The notes under the pieces were generated by a model that saw only the letters and a program-made list of their open reading frames with translations, searched no databases and had not been told where the DNA came from. Positions 1 to 7,735 of a DNA stretch of 64,000 nucleotides are shown here, in pieces; the stretch's first letter is position 1, and each line of letters begins with the position of its first letter. A program made the translations under genes and the position numbers. This stretch comes from Thermohalobaculum sp039816045 (GTDB lineage: Bacteria; Pseudomonadota; Alphaproteobacteria; Rhodobacterales; Rhodobacteraceae), in assembly GCA_039816045.1 (NCBI GenBank), contig JBCBYB010000021.1, forward strand, positions 20,343 through 84,342, given 5' to 3'.

Positions 1-80
1 GCGGTCCTCCATCAGCGGCCGCGGCTGCGCACTCACCACCGGCTGGCGGAGCCCATGGGAGCGCGGTTTCGGCGGACCGC

Positions 81-380
81 TCATCGCGCAACCCGGTCGA
101 GCAAGGCTGGGACGATCTGTGCCAGACGCGCGCGCTCGTGGTCGTTGTCGAGGTTCATCCTGGCCAAGACATCGCGGAGCTGCGCCTCGATGTGCTCTGC
201 TGGCAAGCCGTTCAAAATCATGCGGGCCAGGCCGGGCGCATAGCTGTCGTACTCACAATAGCATTGGGGCACATGGCCGACGCCGATCGGATCCCACTCG
301 GTCCGCAGGAACATCCGCACGGCGCCAAGCGCGCGCTCGTATCGGTCAGGATACTCCTGGACGGGAAAGCTAAAGGTCAT
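81..380 (-). CDS. Small conserved-looking protein of unknown function
   Basis: A 99-residue soluble protein that I do not recognise with confidence. The ATG overlaps the rimM stop codon in an ATGA arrangement, so it is probably translationally coupled to rimM and real. Around residue 30 there is a Trp-Asp-Pro-Ile-Gly stretch, then Cys-Tyr-Cys and Glu-Tyr-Asp-Ser-Tyr, and an amphipathic C-terminal half; this layout faintly resembles DUF1871-type small proteins, which is only an impression. It contains no membrane segment or signal peptide. In many bacteria trmD follows rimM; here trmD, if present, would lie beyond the left edge, and a GTG at position 36 on this strand could begin the next gene. 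Confidence 0.6.
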   Translation of the reverse strand: MTFSFPVQEYPDRYERALGAVRMFLRTEWDPIGVGHVPQCYCEYDSYAPGLARMILNGLPAEHIEAQLRDVLARMNLDNDHERARLAQIVPALLDRVAR

Positions 381-886
381 CCTTCGGCCTCCTCATCAAA
401 ACCGGGCGGATCGGCGACGACGCGGCCTGAGGCTATGTCCACCGTCGGCACAGCGGCACGGGTGAACGGAAGGAGCAGGCTCTCTTGCCCGGGGGCCGCG
501 ATCTCCAGCACATCGCCCGCGCCGTGCTCGTGGATCGCCTTGATCCGGCCGAGCAGGGCCCCCCCAGTGTCGACCACCTCGAGCCCAATGAGGTCGGCGT
601 GGTAATACTCCTCCTCCCCGGCATCGGGGAGACGGTCTCGGGAGACGAAGAGCTGTGTGCCCCGGAGCGCATCGGCCTCTTCGCGGGTGGCCACACCGGA
701 GAGGCGGGCCGCAAAGCTCCCCTTTAGGGACCGGGTGATCCGAAGCTGGAAGAGGCGCCCGTCCGGCCCCTCGACAGGGCTGTACCGGGCGATCGCCTCG
801 GGTTCGGCGCAAAAGCTCTTTAGCCGCACCTCGCCGCGCACTCCGAACGCCCCCGCAATCGCCCCAACGCAGACCTTCTCCCGCAT
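377..886 (-). CDS. rimM: Ribosome maturation factor RimM
   Basis: A 169-residue RimM, the 16S rRNA processing factor that binds ribosomal protein S19 and assists maturation of the 30S head. The N-terminal part begins with the typical VCVGAIAGAFGVRGEVRLK (barrel domain); the C-terminal PRC-barrel part contains YYHADLIGLEVVDTGG and ends with PTVDIASGRVVADPPGF. Length is normal for the family. It starts 3 bases after the bluB stop and overlaps the downstream 99-residue gene by four bases. It belongs to the long minus-strand operon that includes rpsP, as expected for a ribosome-biogenesis cluster. Confidence 0.95.
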   Translation of the reverse strand: MREKVCVGAIAGAFGVRGEVRLKSFCAEPEAIARYSPVEGPDGRLFQLRITRSLKGSFAARLSGVATREEADALRGTQLFVSRDRLPDAGEEEYYHADLIGLEVVDTGGALLGRIKAIHEHGAGDVLEIAAPGQESLLLPFTRAAVPTVDIASGRVVADPPGFDEEAEG

Positions 887-889
887 CGC

Positions 890-1519
890 TCAGCGCTCCA
901 GGATCCCGAGGGTCGAGGTGCGGCTCTCCCACCCGGCCAGCTCGAGCTCGGGGGTCTCCGAGGCCTCCTCGGGCCAGCCGAGGCAGAGATAGGCGACCAG
1001 CACCCAGTCCTCGGGCACCTCCAGTGCGGCCGCAAGCGCCGCCGGATCGAGGATCGAGACCCAGCCGACCCCCAGCCCCTCGGCCCGGGCCGCAAGCCAC
1101 AGGTTCTGGATGGCAGCCACCACGGAATAGCGCCGCATCTCCGGCATGGTGCCTGCACCGAGGCCCGCACCCTTCGCCGCCGCCTCGTCGCAGAAGACGG
1201 CGAGTTGCACCGGCGCCTCCCGCATCCCCGACAGCTTGAGCCCAGCATAGAGCGCCGCGCGCTCCCCCTCATAGCCGGCGAGCGCCCGCGCGTTCTCCCG
1301 CTCGAAATTGGCGAGGGCCGCGGCCCGGGGTCCGTCGGACATGAGACGCACGATCCGCCAGGGTTCGCTCAGCCCCACCGAGGGCGCCGCCCGCATCGCC
1401 TCCAGACAGCGCGCAAGGACAGGCTCCGGGACCGCGTCGGGCCGGAACCGCCGCACATCGCGCCGCCACCGCATCAGGGTGGCGAGCTCGTCGCGGAAGC
1501 GTTCGGGAAAGGCATCCAT
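890..1519 (-). CDS. bluB: 5,6-dimethylbenzimidazole synthase BluB
   Basis: A 209-residue flavin-destructase of the nitroreductase fold that converts reduced FMN into 5,6-dimethylbenzimidazole, the lower ligand of cobalamin. Visible signatures are MRWRRDVRRF near residue 17, APSVGLSEPWR near residue 45, the GYEGERAALYAGLKLSG segment typical of BluB rather than generic nitroreductases, and the C-terminal LGWPEE. A GGGAGG ribosome-binding site sits just before the ATG. Its position between rpsP and rimM is unusual; normally these two ribosomal genes are adjacent. It has no visible cobalamin riboswitch. A corrinoid adenosyltransferase lies elsewhere in the window (21268), fitting a B12-making organism. 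Confidence 0.9.
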   Translation of the reverse strand: MDAFPERFRDELATLMRWRRDVRRFRPDAVPEPVLARCLEAMRAAPSVGLSEPWRIVRLMSDGPRAAALANFERENARALAGYEGERAALYAGLKLSGMREAPVQLAVFCDEAAAKGAGLGAGTMPEMRRYSVVAAIQNLWLAARAEGLGVGWVSILDPAALAAALEVPEDWVLVAYLCLGWPEEASETPELELAGWESRTSTLGILER

Positions 1520-1540
1520 CCGAGCCTCCCAGCGCGGGTG

Positions 1541-1939
1541 TTATTCGGCGGGAGCATCCTCGGCCGGCGCTGCCGCGGCCTCGGCGGCGGCTTCTTCAGC
1601 GGCCTTGGCCTTCTCCTCGCGCTCCTTTGCCCGCTCGGCCATCTTCTTGCCGGGCTTGGCCTTCTCGGGGTTCTTGCGCTCGGTCTTCGGCATCACACCG
1701 GCAGCTTCGAGCATGCGCTGGATGCGGTCGGTCGGCTTCGCGCCCTGGCCGAGCCAGTGCTGGATGCGCTCCATATCCATCTTCACGCGCTCCTCGCTGT
1801 CCTTCGGCAGGAGCGGGTTGTAGGTGCCGAGCCGCTCGATATAGCGGCCGTCGCGGGGCATCCGGCTGTCGGCAGCGACGATGCGGTAGAACGGGCGCTT
1901 TTTGGAGCCTCCACGCGAGAGGCGGATCTTGATAGCCAT
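1541..1939 (-). CDS. rpsP: 30S ribosomal protein S16
   Basis: Ribosomal protein S16, a component of the 30S body. The N-terminus MAIKIRLSRGGSKKRPFYRI is diagnostic, followed by ADSRMPRDGRYIERLGTYNP. At 132 residues it is longer than the roughly 80-residue enterobacterial protein because of a Lys/Glu/Ala-rich C-terminal tail, which is common in alphaproteobacteria. It is transcribed with chorismate mutase upstream and bluB and rimM downstream. Confidence 0.97.
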   Translation of the reverse strand: MAIKIRLSRGGSKKRPFYRIVAADSRMPRDGRYIERLGTYNPLLPKDSEERVKMDMERIQHWLGQGAKPTDRIQRMLEAAGVMPKTERKNPEKAKPGKKMAERAKEREEKAKAAEEAAAEAAAAPAEDAPAE

Positions 1940-1991
1940 GTTGGTCCTCTTTCTTGGTCTTCTCTGATGTTGGTCGTGGCGGAGGCGGCGC

Positions 1992-2300
1992 TCAGGCTCC
2001 GTCCTCCGATTGGATTTGACGGTGGTGGCGGATCACCTCGTCGATGACGAAGCGCATGAACTTTTTGGCAAAGGCCGGGTCGAGCCCGCTGTCGGCCGAG
2101 AGCTGCTCCAGCCGCTCGATCTGGCGCGCCTCGCGGGCGGGGTCGGCAGGCGGCAGCGCATGCTCGGCCTTCAGCCGCCCGACTGCTTGCGTACAGCGGA
2201 ACCGCTCTGCCAGCGTGTGCACCAGGATGGCATCGAGGTTGTCGATGGAATGGCGGAGCTCCGCCAGCACCGCCTCGGCGCGGGTCGCATCGTCGCTCAT
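1992..2300 (-). CDS. Chorismate mutase (AroQ type)
   Basis: A 102-residue all-helical AroQ-class chorismate mutase, which rearranges chorismate to prephenate for phenylalanine and tyrosine synthesis. The pattern LRHSIDNLDAILVHTLAERF, followed by a central Lys-containing helix (VGRLKAEH) and a C-terminal FMRFVIDEVIRHH, matches the standalone enzyme. The ATG overlaps the upstream GNAT stop by four bases. This gene between ffh and rpsP is a common alphaproteobacterial arrangement. Confidence 0.92.
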   Translation of the reverse strand: MSDDATRAEAVLAELRHSIDNLDAILVHTLAERFRCTQAVGRLKAEHALPPADPAREARQIERLEQLSADSGLDPAFAKKFMRFVIDEVIRHHRQIQSEDGA

Positions 2301-2824
2301 GCTGCCCCCTTCAGGTAGTCCGCCTGGCTGATGTGGCGGTAGATGATTGTCTCGTCGTCTGCGTCCGGGGCGTCCTCGTCAGGGGTGGCACCCAGCCGCG
2401 CCGCCAGCCGGATCGACCGGGCATTCTCCCGATTGATGTTGCTGGTGAGCGAGGCGATCTCGGTGTTGCGATAGACCCAGTCGCGGGCGGCAAGTGCGGC
2501 TTCGTGGGCGTAGCCCTTGCCCTCCGCCTCGGCGAGCAGCGTCCAGCCGAGATCGGGCTCGATCACCCAATTCGGGTGGAAAACGCCGGCTATGCCGAGG
2601 AAAGAGCCGCTCACCCGCTCCTCGAGCGCCCAGCAGCCATAGCCGCGGACCAGCCAGCAGGCAAAGCTCGAGGTATAATCCTCATAGGCTCCGTTCGGGT
2701 TCCGCGGACCACCCTCGTAGACGGACCGGTCAGTCGCCCAATAGGCGATGACCGCCGGCATATCCGCGATGTCCGGGCCGCGGAGGCGCAGCCGCTCCGT
2801 CTCGAGCAAGGGCACGAGCCTCAT
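2297..2824 (-). CDS. GNAT-family N-acetyltransferase (sixth of tandem set)
   Basis: A 175-residue RimJ/RimL-type GNAT acetyltransferase that would transfer acetyl from acetyl-CoA to an amine; the substrate is unknown. It starts with the shared LLETERLRLRGP strand and carries LGWTLLAEAEGKGYAHEAA, the acetyl-CoA pyrophosphate-binding segment (Q/R-x-x-G-x-G/A type, here EGKGYA). It is the last of six related genes, each joined to the next by a four-base ATGA overlap, and it overlaps chorismate mutase downstream the same way. Confidence 0.9.
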   Translation of the reverse strand: MRLVPLLETERLRLRGPDIADMPAVIAYWATDRSVYEGGPRNPNGAYEDYTSSFACWLVRGYGCWALEERVSGSFLGIAGVFHPNWVIEPDLGWTLLAEAEGKGYAHEAALAARDWVYRNTEIASLTSNINRENARSIRLAARLGATPDEDAPDADDETIIYRHISQADYLKGAA

Positions 2825-3348
2825 GCGGACCTCCTCTCGGTGGCGTCCGGGTGCGGCAGCGCATAAACATCGCGCGTGGCGCCATCGGGGAAGGTGTCGC
2901 GGGCGATCACCCAGCCGCCGAGGCGCTTGGCGAGTGCATGGGCCGCTGCGTTCTCGTCGCGCATATGGGTCTCAACCGGGTCGAAACCGTGGGCATAGCC
3001 CCAGGCGATGGCGGCCCGTGAGGCCTCGGTGGCATAGCCTTGGCCGCGGGCGTCTTCGATCAGCCACCAGGTGAGCTCGTGCCGCGGCCAGCCTGTGGGC
3101 TGCACGATGCCGCATCCGCCCACCGCAAGGCCGGTCGCGCGCTCCACCACCATCCACTTCCCGTGCCCGCGCAGGTGCCAGTGGCCGAGATCGGCGGCCA
3201 ATCGCTGGAACGCCTGATCCTCGCGCAAGGGCCCGCCATAGAACGCGCTCGGCCCGTCGGCACGGGCGAGGAAGCCGGCATAGACCGCCTGGTCCGCCAT
3301 CTCGGGCGCGCGCAGCGTGAGGCGTTCGGTCTCCAGCACCGGGATCAT
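2821..3348 (-). CDS. GNAT-family N-acetyltransferase (fifth of tandem set)
   Basis: A 175-residue GNAT acetyltransferase with N-terminal IPVLETERLTLRAPEMAD and acetyl-CoA-binding segment LIEDARGQGYATEASRAAI. The C-terminal EEN/DEN-like part (MRDENAAAHALAKRLGGWV) is typical of RimJ/RimL relatives. It overlaps both neighbours by four bases, so all six members are likely made from one transcript with coupled translation. No substrate can be assigned from sequence. Confidence 0.9.
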   Translation of the reverse strand: MIPVLETERLTLRAPEMADQAVYAGFLARADGPSAFYGGPLREDQAFQRLAADLGHWHLRGHGKWMVVERATGLAVGGCGIVQPTGWPRHELTWWLIEDARGQGYATEASRAAIAWGYAHGFDPVETHMRDENAAAHALAKRLGGWVIARDTFPDGATRDVYALPHPDATERRSA

Positions 3349-3869
3349 GCCGCCATCTCCGCCAACACTGCGGGCGAGAGGTGCCGGAAAATGCCTAGAT
3401 CGCTATCCCCGATGCGGAAGTCATATTCGTGCACCGCGCCGAGACGCTCCGCCACCCGCAGGGAGGGGCCGTTGCGCGGCTCGATTGAGCTGACCGCCGT
3501 GCGCCAGCCAAGTGTCTCGTAAGCGAACCGGAGTCCGTGGAGGGCCGCTTCGGTCGCGAGCCCGCGCCCCTCGAACCCGTCGCACAGCATCCAGGTGATC
3601 TCAGGCTCCGGGAAGCCCTCTGGAAACCAAGGACCCGCAAGCCCGGCAAACCGGCCGGTCGCCTTCTCCTCCAAGGCAAACGGCCCATAGCCGCGCAGCG
3701 CCCAGTGCCCCGGATAGACGGCGGTTTTCCGCCAGGCCTGCGCCCGGTCGCACGGCCCGCCATAAAAGCCCGAGCGCTCGCTGGCGAAGAACGCGGCCAT
3801 CGGCTCGAAATCGGTTTCCTCGCACAGCGGGCGGAGGATCAGGCGTTCGGTCTCCAGTGTGGGGATCAT
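3345..3869 (-). CDS. GNAT-family N-acetyltransferase (fourth of tandem set)
   Basis: A 174-residue GNAT acetyltransferase starting at IPTLETERLILRPL. The open frame extends further upstream, but the ATG at 3869 overlaps the previous gene's stop by four bases as in every other member of the set, so I chose it. The CoA-binding loop is CDGFEGRGLATEAALHGL, and IEPRNGPSLRVAERLGAV gives the C-terminal GNAT helix. Aromatic and Gly-Pro residues around FYGGPCDRAQAW are shared with its siblings. Confidence 0.9.
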   Translation of the reverse strand: MIPTLETERLILRPLCEETDFEPMAAFFASERSGFYGGPCDRAQAWRKTAVYPGHWALRGYGPFALEEKATGRFAGLAGPWFPEGFPEPEITWMLCDGFEGRGLATEAALHGLRFAYETLGWRTAVSSIEPRNGPSLRVAERLGAVHEYDFRIGDSDLGIFRHLSPAVLAEMAA

Positions 3870-4405
3870 GCCAGATCCTCCGGCGCCGGATGGCGGTAGA
3901 CGCGGCAGGGCTCGGCGCCCATATCGTGGCCCGGGAACAGCGCCTCCGGATCGAGCCGGGCGCCCAGACGCTCCGCCAGCCGGGCCGAACGCTCGTTTCC
4001 ATAGTCGATATAGCTTACCGCCGTCGCCCAACCGAGCGTGCCATAGGCATGAGCGCGGGCGGCCAGCGCGGCTTCATAGGCGATCCCGCGTCCCTCCGCC
4101 TCGGGCCAGAGGGTCCAGCCGATCTCGGCCTCGGGCCAGGTCTGCGGGCACCAGCATCCGACATAGCCGAGGCAGATGTCGGAGCCCTTCTCCGTGACCG
4201 CCCACATGCCGAACTGTCGGGTCGCCCAATGGCCGAACTCCGTCGCGAAGGCATACCAGGCCCGGCGCTCGGGCAGCGGGCCACCGACATATTGCGCGCG
4301 CTCGGACATCATGAAGGCCACATAGCCGGGCCCGTCCTGCGGCTGAGGGGCGCGCAGCAGGAGCCGCTCGGTCTCGAGCACAGGGATGCCGGTGAGCGCA
4401 ATCAT
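3866..4405 (-). CDS. GNAT-family N-acetyltransferase (third of tandem set)
   Basis: A 179-residue GNAT acetyltransferase. Translation is placed at the ATG at 4405, which overlaps the preceding stop codon; a longer frame exists upstream but reads through the neighbour. IPVLETERLLLRAPQPQD, the QYVGGPLPERRAW segment and LWPEAEGRGIAYEAALAA are visible. Closest in style to the second and sixth upstream paralogues, with AYGTLGWATAVSYID shared almost verbatim with the gene at 4959, pointing to duplication within the operon. Confidence 0.9.
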   Translation of the reverse strand: MIALTGIPVLETERLLLRAPQPQDGPGYVAFMMSERAQYVGGPLPERRAWYAFATEFGHWATRQFGMWAVTEKGSDICLGYVGCWCPQTWPEAEIGWTLWPEAEGRGIAYEAALAARAHAYGTLGWATAVSYIDYGNERSARLAERLGARLDPEALFPGHDMGAEPCRVYRHPAPEDLA

Positions 4406-4962
4406 CCGAGCGCTCCGTGACGGTAGATGTTCCCGCCGAGGCGGGCGCTGGCATCGGGATCGATGGTGCCGCCGAGGCGCCGGGCAAGGGCGTTCGAAGC
4501 GGCATTCTCGTGGCGCACGCAGCTGACGAAAGTCGGTAGCAGGGCGAGGCCCCAGTCCCGCACGGCCGTGGCCGCTTCGGTGGCATAGCCCTGACCACGG
4601 GCCTCCTCGGCGAAGAACCAGCCGAGCTCTGGCTCCTCGTCCTCCCACTCATAGCCGAGGAAGACGAAGCCCAGGCCGGCCCCATCATCGCGACGGGTCA
4701 CCGTGAACGGTCCATGCCCGTGCAGCAGCCAGCACGCCGTATAGCCGCAGAACGCATCCCAGGCGCTCTCCGGCGGGAGGGGGCCATCGAGGAACTCAGA
4801 GCCGGGACCCGCAAAGATGCGGGCAAAGAGAGCGAAATCCGCCACCTCGGGCACGCGCAGGGTCAGCCGCTCGGTCTCCAACACCGGCAGCGCGGCGCGA
4901 TACACCGAGCCCGCCGTGGCGGCAGCGCCCACAGGCGCATGGGTGCAGGCGGCAAAGGTCAT
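4402..4962 (-). CDS. GNAT-family N-acetyltransferase (second of tandem set)
   Basis: A 186-residue GNAT acetyltransferase with a slightly longer N-terminus before LPVLETERLTLRVPEVADF. The acetyl-CoA segment is FFAEEARGQGYATEAATAV and the C-terminal portion RHENAASNALARRLGG. It overlaps both neighbouring genes by four bases. The Asp/Glu-rich LGYEWEDEEPELGWF stretch is particular to this copy and may reflect different substrate choice. Confidence 0.9.
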   Translation of the reverse strand: MTFAACTHAPVGAAATAGSVYRAALPVLETERLTLRVPEVADFALFARIFAGPGSEFLDGPLPPESAWDAFCGYTACWLLHGHGPFTVTRRDDGAGLGFVFLGYEWEDEEPELGWFFAEEARGQGYATEAATAVRDWGLALLPTFVSCVRHENAASNALARRLGGTIDPDASARLGGNIYRHGALG

Positions 4963-5486
4963 CCGAGATCCTGCGGCGCGGGATGGCGGTAGACGGCCAT
5001 CCGGCCCTTGCTCGGGTGGTCATAGTCACGCTCGAAGCGGGCGCCCATGCGCTCGGCCAGCGCGATCGAGCGCGCATTGGCCGGGTCGATCAAGCTGATC
5101 GCTGTGGTCCAACCGAGCGTGCCATAGGCGTAACGGCGGGCGGCCTCGGCGGCCTCGCGCGCGATCCCGCGGCCCTCGGCGCCGTCGACCAGCGCCCAGC
5201 CGATCTCCGGCTCTGGCCAGCCGTCCGGATACCAGGGACCCACGCTGCCGCAATAGGCTCCGGTCTCGATCTCCTCGACCGCCCACATGCCATAGCCCCG
5301 CAGCACCCAGTGCCCGAGTTGCCCTGCGAGCCCGCGCCAGACCAGATCGCGCCCGATCGGCCCCCCGACAAACCGCGAGCGCTCGGAGGCATAGAACGCC
5401 ACCTCGGCGGCCATGTCGTCCTCGGACGGCGCACGCAACCGCAAGCGCTCGGTCTCGAGCACAGGTATGTCCAGGGCGTGCGTCAC
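4959..5486 (-). CDS. GNAT-family N-acetyltransferase (first of tandem set)
   Basis: A 175-residue GNAT acetyltransferase directly downstream of ffh, overlapping its stop codon by four bases. Recognisable parts are IPVLETERLRLRAPSEDD, the RFVGGPIGRDLVWRGLAG segment, GWALVDGAEGRGIAREAAEA (CoA binding) and LIDPANARSIALAERMGA. One GNAT after ffh is common in this bacterial family; the run of six here is an expansion. Confidence 0.9.
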   Translation of the reverse strand: MTHALDIPVLETERLRLRAPSEDDMAAEVAFYASERSRFVGGPIGRDLVWRGLAGQLGHWVLRGYGMWAVEEIETGAYCGSVGPWYPDGWPEPEIGWALVDGAEGRGIAREAAEAARRYAYGTLGWTTAISLIDPANARSIALAERMGARFERDYDHPSKGRMAVYRHPAPQDLG

Positions 5487-7021
5487 TTCTTCTTGCCAAA
5501 GCCTGAGAGGCCGGGGGGCAGCGGCATCCCCGGTTTCGCTGGTCCGCCAAGGCCCGGCAGGCCCCCGGGCAGCCCGGGCGCGCCCATCGGCGGCAGGCCC
5601 GGTGCAGCGCCCGGCGCGCCACCTGGCATCCCCCCGGGCATTCCGGGCATCATCCCAGGCGGCATCCCGCCCTTGCCCATGAGCTGGCCCATCAGCCCGC
5701 GCATGCCGCCTTTGCCCATGCGGCCCATCTTCTTCATCATGTCGGCCATCTGGCGGTGCATCTTCAGCAGGCGGTTCACGTCCTGCACCTCGAGGCCCGA
5801 GCCCTTGGCCACCCGCTCCTTGCGGCTCGCTTTCATCAGGTCGGGCTTCTTGCGCTCGTCTTTGGTCATCGACTGGATGATCGCGATCTGCCGGCGGATC
5901 ACCTTGTCGTCAAAGCCCGCCTCGCCCATCTGCTTGGCCATCTTGCCCATGCCGGGGAGCATGCCCATCACCCCCTGCATGCCGCCCATCTTCTGCATCT
6001 GCTCGAGCTGGTTGCGCAGGTCGTTCATGTCGAAGCGGCCCTTTTGGAACCGCTTCATCATGCGCTCGGCTTCTTTCTGCTCGATCTGCTCCTGGGCTTT
6101 TTCGACGAGGCTGACGATGTCGCCCATGCCGAGAATGCGGCCCGCGATCCGCTCCGGGTGGAACTCTTCGAGCGCGTCCATCTTCTCGCCGAGGCCGACG
6201 AACTTGATCGGCTGGCCCGTGACCGCGCGCATCGAGAGCGCCGCACCGCCGCGCCCGTCGCCGTCCATCCGTGTCAGCACCACGCCCGAGATGCCGATGC
6301 GGGTGTTGAAGTTCTCCGCCGTGTTGACCGCGTCCTGGCCGGTGAGGCCGTCGACCACCAGGAGCGTCTCGTTCGGATTGGCGAAATCGCGGACCGCTTC
6401 GACCTCGGCCATCAGCTCATCGTCGATCGAAAGCCGTCCCGCGGTGTCGAGCATCACCACGTCATAACCACCCAGCATCGCCTGCTGTTTCGCGCGTTTG
6501 GCGATGGCGACCGGGTCCTGACCCTGGATGATCGGCAGCGTGTCGGCGCCGATCTGCTTGCCGAGGACCGCGAGCTGCTCCATCGCCGCCGGGCGACGGG
6601 TGTCGAGCGAGGCCATCAGCACCCGCTTGCCGTCGCGCGCATGGATGCGGCTAGCGAGCTTCGCGGTGGTGGTGGTCTTACCGGAGCCCTGAAGGCCCAC
6701 CATCAGGATTGTCGCGGGCGGGCTGTCGATCTTGAGGGCACCCGGCTCCGGGTCCTCGCCCGCCAGCATCTTGACCATCTCGTCATGGACGATCTTCACG
6801 ACCATCTGGCCCGGTGTTACCGATTTCAGGACCGCGGAGCCCGTCGCCTTCTCCTGCACGTCCTTGATGAAGCCGCGCGCCACGGGCAGCGAGACATCGG
6901 CCTCGAGCAGGGCCACCCGGATCTCGCGCATCGCAGCGGTGACATCGGCCTCGGTGAGCGCGCCTTTTCCGGTGAGCGCACCGAGCGCGCCGGAGAGGCG
7001 GTCTGACAGGCTCTCGAACAT
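5483..7021 (-). CDS. ffh: Signal recognition particle protein Ffh
   Basis: A 512-residue SRP54-type GTPase that, with 4.5S RNA, delivers nascent membrane proteins to FtsY and the translocon. N domain begins MFESLSDRLSGALGAL; the G domain has the P-loop GLQGSGKTTTTAKLA, DTRRPAAMEQL, VMLDTAGRLSIDDEL and TRMDGDGRGGAAL; the M domain is methionine-rich (GMQGVMGMLPGMGKMAKQMG) and the tail is an unusually Gly/Pro/Met-rich repeat. The ATG at 7021 is preceded by GGGAGGAGC; a longer open frame upstream runs through the promoter region and is not used. First gene of the minus-strand operon. Confidence 0.97.
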   Translation of the reverse strand: MFESLSDRLSGALGALTGKGALTEADVTAAMREIRVALLEADVSLPVARGFIKDVQEKATGSAVLKSVTPGQMVVKIVHDEMVKMLAGEDPEPGALKIDSPPATILMVGLQGSGKTTTTAKLASRIHARDGKRVLMASLDTRRPAAMEQLAVLGKQIGADTLPIIQGQDPVAIAKRAKQQAMLGGYDVVMLDTAGRLSIDDELMAEVEAVRDFANPNETLLVVDGLTGQDAVNTAENFNTRIGISGVVLTRMDGDGRGGAALSMRAVTGQPIKFVGLGEKMDALEEFHPERIAGRILGMGDIVSLVEKAQEQIEQKEAERMMKRFQKGRFDMNDLRNQLEQMQKMGGMQGVMGMLPGMGKMAKQMGEAGFDDKVIRRQIAIIQSMTKDERKKPDLMKASRKERVAKGSGLEVQDVNRLLKMHRQMADMMKKMGRMGKGGMRGLMGQLMGKGGMPPGMMPGMPGGMPGGAPGAAPGLPPMGAPGLPGGLPGLGGPAKPGMPLPPGLSGFGKKK

Positions 7022-7121
7022 GGCGCTCCTCCCAAACCCAAGGGCCAATCCCCCGGGTGCAGCCCCGACGGGGCACAATGCAGTACGGCGCCGGTGGGCG
7101 CGACGCGCTGACCGACGGCGA

Positions 7122-7160
7122 TCCCACGACGTCGTGGGACCGGAAGCATCACACTTCCGG
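7122..7160. other. Two adjacent hairpins in the ffh leader
   Basis: An 18-bp perfect palindrome (7122-7139, TCCCACGAC then its complement) is followed immediately by a second inverted repeat, CCGGAAG - 7-base loop - CTTCCGG (7140-7160). Both lie between the probable ffh promoter and the ffh start, so they would be in the ffh 5' leader on the minus strand. They could be a structured leader or protein-binding sites. No poly-T follows on either strand, so a simple terminator is unlikely. Confidence 0.5.
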
Positions 7161-7169
7161 AATGTGCGC

Positions 7170-7198
7170 GGGCTATGCGATCGGGCGGAAAATGTCAA
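7170..7198 (-). promoter_or_regulatory. Probable ffh operon promoter
   Basis: On the minus strand a perfect -35 hexamer TTGACA (7198-7193) is followed after 17 bases by TAGCCC (7175-7170), a weak -10. This would give a leader of about 140 bases before ffh, containing two hairpins. Weak -10 boxes are common in this group; assignment rests mainly on the exact -35. Confidence 0.45.
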
Positions 7199-7224
7199 CG
7201 CCCGGTCAGGACGCCGCCCACGGC

Positions 7225-7238
7225 TTGATCCCGATCAA
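7225..7238. promoter_or_regulatory. Perfect FNR/FnrL box upstream of usp genes
   Basis: TTGATCCCGATCAA is an exact match to the FNR consensus TTGAT-N4-ATCAA. It lies about 64 bases before the first universal stress protein gene. In alphaproteobacteria FnrL activates genes at low oxygen, so I infer anaerobic or microaerobic induction of the usp pair. It lies outside the ffh promoter and transcribes away from it. Confidence 0.75.
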
Positions 7239-7295
7239 CGCCGGGCGGGGCGCATCTCGCTAGCCTGAATCGCAAGCAAAAACGGAGGAGATCCC

Positions 7296-7691
7296 ATGTA
7301 CAGCAAGATCCTGGTTCCCGTCGACCTCCACTCCACCGAGACGTCGGACAAAGCGCTCGCGACCGCCAAGGAAATCGCCAAGCGCGATGGCGCCAGCCTA
7401 ACGGTTGTCTCAGTGCAGATCCCGATCCCGGCCGACACCATGCATGCGATGCCGAATCTTCAGCCTCGTCTCGATGAATACCTGGAAGGGCATCAGCAGG
7501 ATCACCCGGTCGAAGGGCTGCTCAAGCACAGAGGCTCGATCGCCGCGGCGATCCAAGACGCCGCGGAAGAGACGAGCGCCGACCTCGTTGTGATGGGCAC
7601 GCACGACCCCTCGCTGGGAGACTATCTCTTTGGGTCAAACGCCGCGTCGGTGGCCTTGCACACCCCCTGCTCCGTCCTGGTGGTGCGGTAG
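7296..7691 (+). CDS. Universal stress protein (UspA family)
   Basis: A 131-residue single-domain UspA-fold protein. It begins MYSKILVPVDLHSTETSDKAL, has the central helix-strand SADLVVMGTHDPS and ends LHTPCSVLVVR, the usual C-terminal strand. The ATP-type G-2x-G-9x-G(S/T) loop is only partly kept (MGTHDPSLGDYLFGSNAASVALH has a single GS). A good ribosome-binding site (GGAGGAG) precedes the ATG, and a perfect FNR box sits upstream, suggesting induction at low oxygen. Confidence 0.9.
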   Translation: MYSKILVPVDLHSTETSDKALATAKEIAKRDGASLTVVSVQIPIPADTMHAMPNLQPRLDEYLEGHQQDHPVEGLLKHRGSIAAAIQDAAEETSADLVVMGTHDPSLGDYLFGSNAASVALHTPCSVLVVR

Positions 7692-7735
7692 CCGGCTCGG
7701 CGGCTCATCGACCGCCCGAGACAGGAGATTGCGGG

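Noticed and set aside
5756..7006. 416-codon open frame opposite ffh
   Set aside because: It is an antisense shadow of ffh produced by high G+C codon bias; His/Leu/Ala-rich and with no domain.
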